Assembly (NCBI RefSeq): GCF_902150065.1
Contig: NC_043986.1
Location: 12,423,890 to 12,487,889, forward strand
Source: Myripristis murdjan
Lineage: Eukaryota > Chordata > Actinopteri > Holocentriformes > Holocentridae
Direction of reading: 5' to 3'
DNA length: 64,000 nucleotides
In this document: piece by piece, positions 55,514 to 64,000 of the stretch
Layout of the letters: the number at the start of each line of letters is the position of its first letter
How positions within the stretch are numbered: the first letter of the stretch is position 1
The notes under the pieces: model-generated
The model's database searches: none
The model's input: the letters and a program-made list of their open reading frames with translations, nothing else
Told to the model about the DNA's origin: nothing
Position numbers and translations under genes: made by a program

Positions 55514-56778
55514 GGCAGGGTTTTCCATGGCAGGGATCTTATCATCTTGCTGCTGTGTAATCTTTAGAGGGGCTTAAACACAACTTGTTTTTAAGATAAA
55601 CTCAAAGAGACACTGAAAATAAATTTTGTTGCGGGATACTCCCTCACACAGAGAAAGGCTTTATTTTACAGGATCCATTCATTGATTTATGTGCATCATC
55701 CTACAATATTGGTCATGATGTGGAAAACACACTAATGTCTTTGCAGCCAGATGCCAAATGTTTATATATATTTATGTATATATATTTTTGGTTTTAGATG
55801 CACCTGCATTGATTTTCCCTGCTCATTTCTCTTCATGCTGTCTTGTCAATTAACAGTCATTGTCCATTTCTTGTTGCAGGTGTAAGGCTAATCTTGAGGC
55901 GGCCGCAGTTTCAAGTCCCAGTTGAAAAGCCTGAGAATGACACTGAGAGCATAGGACTTTTGAAATTTCTCTTGCGCCTCCACAGCCTTCAGCCATGCTA
56001 CCAAAAGAGCACAACAGGTAATCCCCTCTTCAGGCCTGCAGATGATTTCGTCAGAATATCTCTTGTCTTGTTCTCTGGGTCGCTAACCAACCGCTTGTGC
56101 AGAGATGACAGATATGTTTCATTCTCTCGGACACTTTAATGTTGCATGAGAATTTGTCCCCAACAATAATATTTTTGGCAGTGCCATTATGGAAAAATAA
56201 AGTAAAAGTTTAATAGAACGTATAAGTATTTTAATGCGGCTGTCGCTGCTCCATAGACTGTTGGCTTGTTACACCTTTAAAAATTCAGAATGTATGCACC
56301 CAGTAATGCAAATTCACAAGTAATTACAGCCACCAGCTAAATGTAGTACAGTAAAAAGTATAATATTTACCTCCGATATGTAGAGTGGTAAAAATGTTTC
56401 AGGTCTAACAATATGGAACCAACATAAGAAAATAAGAATAAATGACCACTTTGTTCTATGGCATTTTTGGCCAATTTTTGACATTTATAAATATGGAAAA
56501 TAATTTAAATTTAATGCAAGAGAAAAAAAAAATATATAGTAATCAAGAGAACGCAGGACAAGGTTATGATCTGCTCAGAGTTTTTGCTGAGTTAATGCAT
56601 AACACTGTGGCTCTGATCTCCAAAGCTTAGTGCAGTCAGTTTTCACAATTTAGAAGAATCTGTGCCCATGTGTGTGGGGTGTGCATGTACGCATGTTTGT
56701 AGTGTGTTCACTACAAACATTTCACCAGTTTCATATGTGCTCTAAAAAAGGTGGTTTTTGATCTTTCTTAAAATTCAA

Positions 56779-56960
56779 GTTGAAGTTTATTTAGAGCCTC
56801 ATATCAGTGTTTACAGTCTCAGAGGGCTTTACAGGCCCACAGGTCGACAACAGATAAGACAGGGTTACACCTCCTCATTGAAAAACAAAACCCCAAAACC
56901 CGGGGGTGGAACAGGGAAAAATGGAAGAAATCTTGAGAAGGACCACATGGAGAGGAGACC
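56779..56960. repeat. Interspersed repeat of retroposon-tail type
   Basis: GAAGTTTATTTAGAGCCTCA followed by TTTACAGTCTCAGAGGGCTTTACAGG-like wording and later GGGAAAAATGGAAGAAATC and GGACCACATGGAGAGGAG is a familiar dispersed repeat of fish genomes, similar in layout to a LINE or SINE 3' region in reverse. Class is uncertain. Confidence 0.4.
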
Positions 56961-59900
56961 CTTCATGGCCAAAATGCTGTTGTGTAAATCTCACATTAAA
57001 GGGGAATCACATGGCATTAAAACACTAAATGATGCCATTGCTCTGCCTTTGAAAAGTGTCTTATCTTAAGTATGACAGAGCATGCGTTATCATCTCAGCT
57101 GGAAACTACAGAGAGAGCAGGGCTTGTCTTGCCTCAGACTCATAGTGGAGTGCCATTCATCTCATCTGGAGAGAATTAATCGGAAAAGACGGAAGCACGG
57201 AAGTTACAGCGGGACCACCCAGTGTGGCAAGCTGGAGATGAACTGCTGCAACAACTGCTTTGAACAAACTCACTATTAATCCATTAATTTAATCTCCCTT
57301 TAATTCTTTAAGGATTGGTTTTCTGGTGGGTAGCGTAGCCCTTAAATAGAACCAAACAATGGATATGCAAAAATGTTTCCTCACAACATCAGCACACTGT
57401 GGGGAGTATCAGCAGCTGGATGGTCCCGCTGAGCCAGACAAACCAGGTTTGTGACATGTTAGGAGGTTGTGCCACTGCTAGTTCAGCTCAGTAATACAGT
57501 TAGTATCAGGCGCCCAGAGACCTGGACAGGAGATGGGAGACAAGGAGAGGAAGAGAGGAAAGACATGGACAGGAGGAGAGATGAGGGACAGACCTGGAGA
57601 AGAAAGGTGAGGTGAAGATGGAGATGAGTGCAGTGCTGTAGCTTTAGTTACAAAAGACAAAAGAAGATAGCTTTTTTGTAATTGTTCGTGGCATGTTTGT
57701 GGGTATGGCATGTAGAATGTACACAAGTTCTCTTAAACCCTCACATTAAAAAAAAAAAAGTAGGAAATCTTAGCATTTAAGAGGTTAATTGTTAAAATTT
57801 TCTCCTGTGGGAGGAAGCTCCCGGGCTCCCCCTGCAGCAGTTTGGGCTCAGACCCTCATACCAACAGGTCCAGTCAGTGCCCCAGCTATTGGCTCAGTAA
57901 TGACCTAACCCACCTGATTTCATGTGACTGTCTCTCTCTTTCTTCTTCAAACTCTCAAACATTTTGTGAATCATTTGCAAGCCTAAGATAGTCCAGCCTT
58001 AAAATTAATGTTTTGCATTGCAAAATCCCAACCTGGTCTGAACAGATTCAAGTGATGGTTCTGGGTGGGGTTTAATTTCCCTTACACATTTATTTGTAAA
58101 GACATGCATGCCTCGCGATGATTCCACTCTGCAGTGCTGTAACTTTAGTTGCTTTTATCAAATTTCTCCAACTCCATATTGTACACACAGCATAATGTTG
58201 ACCGAGTCAAATAATATGAGCGTCAAATGTCACTCCACAAACTGGTTTCATATTTGCGTAGACATTAAAGCAAGCTTCAAGGTGGGAAATTGGGGGATTT
58301 ATAAAAGCATATATATGTTTTTTCCAGGTCTTAGGGCTCCGATTCAGTTGATTTTTTTTCTCTAAAATTGTTGGTTCCTTTTCTGTTTTCAATTAACTCT
58401 GTTTTGACTCACTCCACACACATCTTTGGACTCATAAATCTTGCTTGGGCCAAACTGGGGCAGGAGAAAATGACCTGTAAATGTTATCTCCCATGATGTG
58501 GTGTTCTTTTTAACTTTCCTGGCGAGTGCCATGCCACTTTAGGTTGTACATCAGTCAAATAGGGACATAATGTTTTCAGGAGCAGTATTTGCCAAGTACA
58601 CTATTTAACGAAAAATACAACCCTAGGAGATGAAATGTGAACGTTTGAGAGAGAGAATGTCCTGGTTGAAGTTTGCAGTAATATGTTGCTAATACCTCAC
58701 TACAAGGTACTGATCTCCAATCCCCCATCGCCCAAACCCTCAGACCCACCACACATTCACAAACATGCACTCAAACACACTCTGGGGACAACTTGTGAAC
58801 AGCACATGGGAGGAAATGCTTTCTTTGCAGTACACTGGCCCAATTCATTCCCCTTTTAATCCGCTCTGTGCTCTCTGCCTAATTTGGTCTTGGCTTCTTA
58901 TACATGTCTAAGTCAGACTGAGTCAGTGATGCAGCATAGGGCCGCAAAAAACTGATTAATTATCAACAGGATGAAAACGCCATTTCCTCTTACCTGTCAG
59001 AAGTCACCTGTATTGCTTTCCAATGTCTGAGGCTTAACAGCAATAATAATGATACATTTTTTTGAGTGACTGGATATTGGATGCATCACTAAGCCAGCTA
59101 CTGGCTACATGCAAAGTCTTTTGTCATGTCGTGTTTCTTTCTTTTTTTATTGTATTTGTGCAGTATTTTTATTTGTAGCTTTATTTCAGCCACATTATCT
59201 GCTGGTGTTTTGATGATAGTGCACTGGTCAATGTCTCATGTCATGGAAATGAAACATAAGAATCCACCAAATGAGTCTTGGTTAAGTGAAATGAAGCGAT
59301 GTCTATTAAACTCATTCAGGCAGAAAAAAGGTGGTGCTTCAGGGCCGGGCTGATGTGTTGGCCAAATTTGTGGAATGCCACCAGCAATTGCGTGGGCTAT
59401 TTAAGTTGTCAAACTGGTGCCTTGTATGCTGCTACTCGCCCTGCTGGTACTGTAGCTACTGCTACCCATCTGTCTCCCTCCCCACCACCCGCTCCAGATC
59501 CACCTGTGGGCTCATTTTATTTATGGTGTCAAGGGTTGCAATTCATCTCTCTATGCTCTCGCTTTTGGTCGACTTTAAATTTTTCCAGGAAATGATATGA
59601 AACACAGCCTTGCCGTCAAAATAAAAATTGTGTTTGTATTTATTCTTGATAAAAATGTTCATACTCAAAACAGTAGCTGTGTGACTGAAATGCAATTCAT
59701 CCTCTGATCCAACTTAATTGATCCCCTCTACCCCAAACCTTTTCCCTATGTCTTAATTTTATGCTGTTGTATAAGACAGTATGTAGTTCATGGATGAACA
59801 CACAGAATGTGCTGCACGTTTATGTTTAACAAGGCTGCTTAAAAATCTGCAGACATGAGTCATGAGTGTTGCAAGGAGCAGACCTGGGGAAAATGTTCCA

Positions 59901-62118
59901 AGGAAAAAGGCTTCAAAGAAATTCAGAGGCACTCTTCGCCTGTTTGTGGGATGCCAAGTCAAGCTGCAGTACAGCTGGCTTACAACAGAGGCATGACCAA
60001 GTCACTCAACTAAATCACCTCACAACAAGAGCTCAGACTCAGTTTCACAAAGCTGCGGTCTTATGACTTTAGTCATAACCCCATAAAATACACATGCAGC
60101 CACAGGCACACATGTGGACACAGACAGACAGGCTCACATCCATGAGCATGGGCATGCATTTCCTCACATGCAAACATGGCCATAGACACACACCTAGACA
60201 CACACTTCTCCATTCAAGGATATATGTGCATTTGGGCACACACACAATTTTGTTAAAAGAAATGAGATTGCAATATTTCTCTGTCTGGCTTTCTTTTTTC
60301 TGTTTTAATTTGGTGTTGTCTTCCTAATTGGCAAATGAAGGCCTACATGACATTTTCTCTGTTGTTAGGAACCACTTTTTAATTTTTTTCATTAAGTGAA
60401 GTACAAACAGATATAACAAACAAAAACAAGTCAGAACACAGATAGGCATTTACATAAATGAATATTTTGTTGGGGGAACTGGTAGGGGAATGTGTATTTT
60501 TGCATGTGTGTGTGTGTGTGTGTGTGTTTTGTTTACTCTCAATTTCAGTGTTTCACTGAACTCAGTAACCCATCAGAGGATTATCATCCTCTTTGACTCT
60601 TTCTGCCATGTGCCACTGTGGACATAAGATGGTGTTTGATTTTTTTTTTTCTTCAGTGTGTAGTTAAATTGCTTAGGGTTTGGAAGGATATAAATATGAT
60701 AAGTCAAAATTAATCCTAATTAATGGCAAGTTGAAAATCAAAAAGGATACTTTAGCCCATCATGTGGAGGGGATGTGAGGCTGTGTGACAGTAAGAGAAC
60801 AAAAGCTGCTGACTAGGATAGGTCAGCGATTCAGTTAATTAAATATTTACATGTGCTGCGACACAGAGCGGCTGCATATAAATACTGATGAGACTTCAGT
60901 CCAGGTCCGCCGCTGTAATAAGAGCAAAAGAGATAGAAGAGTAACCAGGTCTGGCTACACTGTATCTGACCTGTTTCACACCTCAGTTATTTCAGCATAA
61001 CTAGCTACTGTTTATATCTTTCCCTGTTCATAAAAACAATAAGGATACAGTCACACAACATCATTGTCATAAATGAATGAGAAACATCACCTGTCTGCTG
61101 GGTTTGTTCAGAATCTATGATGGATTTATGCTACTTCTTTGTCCACAGTTTTGAACAAATAAATCACTTTTTGGTCTTTCTTTAAATGGAATGTGGTCCT
61201 CATAAACCCACAGGACATGTGGCAGGTGTTAGCTGGCAAGGTGCTGGTGGGGCAGGTTTCCAAGATGTAAAAACCTGTCTAGTAGCAGTTTGATCGCTGA
61301 CATTTGCCTCAAGTGTGAGTAACATTAATTATTGTAATTACTGAAATCTGGCTGGTTGCTGGAGTGTTGCAAAACAGGGGCCTATCTACCAGTATTTCAT
61401 ATACTGTATTTAATAATTTATTTAGTAAAGTGTATGTATCCATTACAGTGATTGTCAGGTGAAACAACTTTCTTGTACCCCTAACCTACATTTAAAGCTG
61501 AACCAAGATCATGTCACATTAGTTCAGTTTGAAAACCTTTTCGGCCTATAGATACACACACAGAGTATAGAGCATAAATGATGGGTGAGGTTAGACCGCC
61601 ATGAGTTATAGTGCTTTAAAGTAATATTTGAGTTGATAATTTAGTAAAGCAGCAGTATCAGCCTAGTCCTGACATGTACCAGTAGACTTGGAGCAGCCTT
61701 AGAGTGAGATGGAGTTGAGAGACAGATGTGCAGGACACGAGTGTGCAGAGGCTGAGAGTGAGCATGTTTTAGCCAGAGGTCTTAGACATCTGACACCAAA
61801 CAGCAAGTCAATAAAGTGACTGCTGTGAAAGACAACCTGCCTTCAAGCAAATTAAGATTGCATCAAATACTTCAGCAAGGCATGTACATGAACTGTAAGT
61901 GCTGACAGTAACCGTGTCTGTTTTGCCAGCAGCTTCAAAACCAGCACTAAACATTTTCATCAAGGATTCCTTTTCACTTCATTTTAAAATTCCATGCATT
62001 TTAATGGAGTTTTGTGGCTTATGATCCGAAGAATGCTTGTGGCTAGGCAAGGTCAGCAATTAAGATAGTTATTTTATTTTGTTTTATTTATTTTTTCAGT
62101 GAAACCAAGGCAGCCGTG

Positions 62119-64000
62119 ATGGGTCTGTTTAGGAGGGATGCCACGACCACCAAGAAAGAGAAGGAGAAGGAGATCCAATATGTGGACCCTCCAGATGGGG
62201 GATGGGGCTGGATGGTGGTCCTGCATTGCTTCCTGGTATGTCCCGCTCAGTTCTTTGTAAAAATCTTTAACTGGTCTTGACAGAGATGACAGACTGAAGT
62301 AATGATAGCCCTTAGGTTTGCCAAAATGACAGTCAAGACTTAAATAACAGCCAAGACTTAAATAAAGCTTTCTGTAAGTTCAATCAGTAAAACATAATTC
62401 ACAAATTTATGCCCCATGCTTCTCACCAACTTCTCCCCTAATCAGTTAAAAAAAAAAAAACACTTCACCAAAACACTACACTTGTATCATTTGCTCGCCC
62501 CAATCTGTCTAATGCTCCACATGCTGTCGGCTGGTGACTGGGAGCAAAAAGGATATCAAAATGTCTGTTTCAAATTGGCTTAAATACTGCTAAATAAACC
62601 ATGTCAGGACCAAATGCTTCATGCACGAGCACCCGTGTGGGGCAGACCTGCAAGCTTACTTAACTGAAAACCCGTCACTTCCCATAGATCAATTGCACTC
62701 TTTATTACTTCAATCTGCTGTCCCGATAGAACGCTGCGATTCCAGTTTCTGCTGCTGTATCGCGACCACCAGTGTCAGGACTCCTTTTTTATACTCCTGT
62801 ACAGATGTACCTGTGGTTTCATCATTTTTGGCCCACAAGTTTTAATCAGTGTTTTATTTCATTAAAGCTTTTTGGATAGATAAACCAAGTCTCTTCTGAT
62901 TAAAATATATTTAACAGATAAAGTAAGATTAGAATACAGTAAAGCAAATGCTACATTTTGTTCACTCTGGATAAAGGTTAGTGTCAGTAGAGATTGTATT
63001 TAAACTAAATCTGAATTTATTATGCTTATGTGAACCAAGTTTAATTGAAAAAAAAAAAGAATTAAAAATGGTAATAAATGAATTGGAACGAGATAATTTT
63101 GAATTTAACTTTTAACTGTAATGTCATATTCATTTTTCACAACTCAATTATAGCTTTGTCAAGTCAGATTGAGCACCCTGAGACACACACACATGGACTG
63201 TTGTCACTACTGTGATACTAGTGTTCACCAGCATTTTTTCACTAAACCAGACCTTCACCTGCCAATGAAGTTTCCAGTCTTATGGTACAATCTTTTTTAA
63301 CATTTTCTTGACTATGAGAGAGAGTGAAAGGCTCACAAAGTAGCTTGTGAAAATGCAGAAACAAAACTTTAACTGACTATTGAATAATATCAGAGTACGC
63401 TGCCATGGAAATTTGGATTTAATTTTTATGCCTTAAGGCATAAAATTAAAAAAAACAAATTAAAATATAATTGTACTGGCACTGGTCCACAGCTGACTCA
63501 CCATTTGTAACTCTTTGTGTGTGTGTGTGCACCTGTATGTGCATGTGGCGGTGTATGTGGATGTGAATGGCTGCAGGTGAATGTCTTGGTAATGGGAACC
63601 CTGAAGAGCTTCGGGATCTTCTTTGTAGCATTCCAAGATGAGTTTGGAGGCTCGGCAGAGAGCATCAGCTGGATCGGCTCCATCATGTCAAGTCTGCGTC
63701 TTTCTGGAGGTGAGAGCCAACCCCGCTCGCCTCTGTCTGCATCACCCCAACACCTCACAGCTGAATCTCAGAAGTCTCTCCTCAAAATATTGTGTCTTTT
63801 CTTGGGTCATTTCCCCTGAATAGCTGAAAGAGGAGACCAAAGTGGTTGTGTCCTCTAGTGTGTGTTGACACGTACTGTGGGATGTTGAATCGTGTAAAAC
63901 AGGAAAAGCTTGTGAGATCCCATTTCATTGTGCATCCTGTCATGTAATCTCTGCAGCACCGCTTGCCTCTGTGGCCTGTGCAAAGCTAGGAACCAGAGTG
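62119..64000 (+). CDS. slc16a4: Monocarboxylate transporter 5-like (SLC16A4), 5' part
   Basis: Member of the SLC16 branch of the major facilitator superfamily in the plasma membrane; SLC16A4 is an orphan monocarboxylate transporter. Coding exons seen: 62119-62235, 63577-63709, and 63957 onward past the window edge. The first exon has a basic and acidic N-terminus ([18 protein letters not shown]) and the family signature DGGWGWMVV leading into transmembrane helix 1. Next come [17 protein letters not shown] and [15 protein letters not shown], and then [14 protein letters not shown]. The stretches FLVNV-VMG and [10 protein letters not shown] match SLC16A4 better than SLC16A3, A6, A9, A12, A13 or A14 as I recall them, and the neighbour lamtor5 agrees. 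The remaining ten or so helices lie outside the window. Confidence 0.88.

Larger units (their letters stand above)
52757..62099 (+). other. slc16a4: Probable slc16a4 intron 1
   Basis: If the first exon assignment is right, this is a 9.3-kb intron. It contains CA runs at 53153-53176 and 55474-55513, a TG run near 60506-60527, interspersed repeats near 53960-54440 and 56779-56960, a 12-bp perfect hairpin at 56693-56720, and a possible cassette exon at 55880-56017. No independent gene was recognised inside it on either strand. Confidence 0.4.

Noticed and set aside
59299-59600. Two overlapping frames of 90-98 codons in the slc16a4 intron
   Set aside because: No motif, splice context or codon bias. 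The frames overlap one another and one encodes only a Ser/Thr/Cys-rich random-looking run.
63446-63758. Histidine-rich minus-strand frames near the right edge
   Set aside because: They are produced by a CA/GT microsatellite and the complement of slc16a4 exon 2.

Overview
This is ordinary vertebrate nuclear DNA and almost certainly teleost, probably percomorph. The evidence is short GT-AG introns, compact genes, abundant CA/GT microsatellites, non-LTR retrotransposon fragments of fish type, a piggyBac-like DNA transposon, and the protein sequences. Seven protein-coding genes were read exon by exon. For five complete genes the summed exons give an exact multiple of three. znf335 is the exception, with one surplus base. 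The seventh, slc16a4, runs off the right edge.

Layout. 1-12.8 kb: no gene recognised, with a LINE fragment near 3.3 kb interrupted by a piggyBac-like element. 13.1-17.5 kb (+): mmp9, 13 exons, 687 residues. 18.2-19.8 kb: GC-rich candidate promoter of the next gene and a second, decayed piggyBac-type element. 20.7-31.2 kb (+): znf335, 27 coding exons and 13 C2H2 fingers. 32.1-33.7 kb (+): a small single-V-domain immune-type receptor with two ITIMs. 34.5-37.2 kb (-): pepsin A-type aspartic protease, 9 exons. 40.3-41.8 kb (-): prok1, 3 exons. 46.2-51.4 kb (+): lamtor5, 4 exons, with a LINE-filled second intron. 52.3-64.0 kb (+): probable 5' exon and then the first coding exons of slc16a4.

From memory of the human map, mmp9-znf335 correspond to a 20q13.12 block. 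The protease, prok1, lamtor5 and slc16a4 match the order CYM(P)-PROK1-LAMTOR5-SLC16A4 at 1p13.3. The window therefore appears to contain a junction between two ancestral gene neighbourhoods, near the receptor gene at 32-34 kb. It also places a fish pepsin-type gene at the chymosin position.

The genes do not form a pathway: extracellular matrix proteolysis, nuclear transcriptional regulation, immune signalling, gastric proteolysis, a secreted GPCR ligand, a lysosomal mTORC1 scaffold and a membrane transporter. No wholly new biological system was found. The points most worth a second look are a one-base frameshift and repeat-rich expansion in znf335, the receptor V domain that lacks the usual B-strand cysteine, splice acceptors built from microsatellites in znf335 and prok1, a CLEAR/E-box pair at lamtor5, and the nested transposons.
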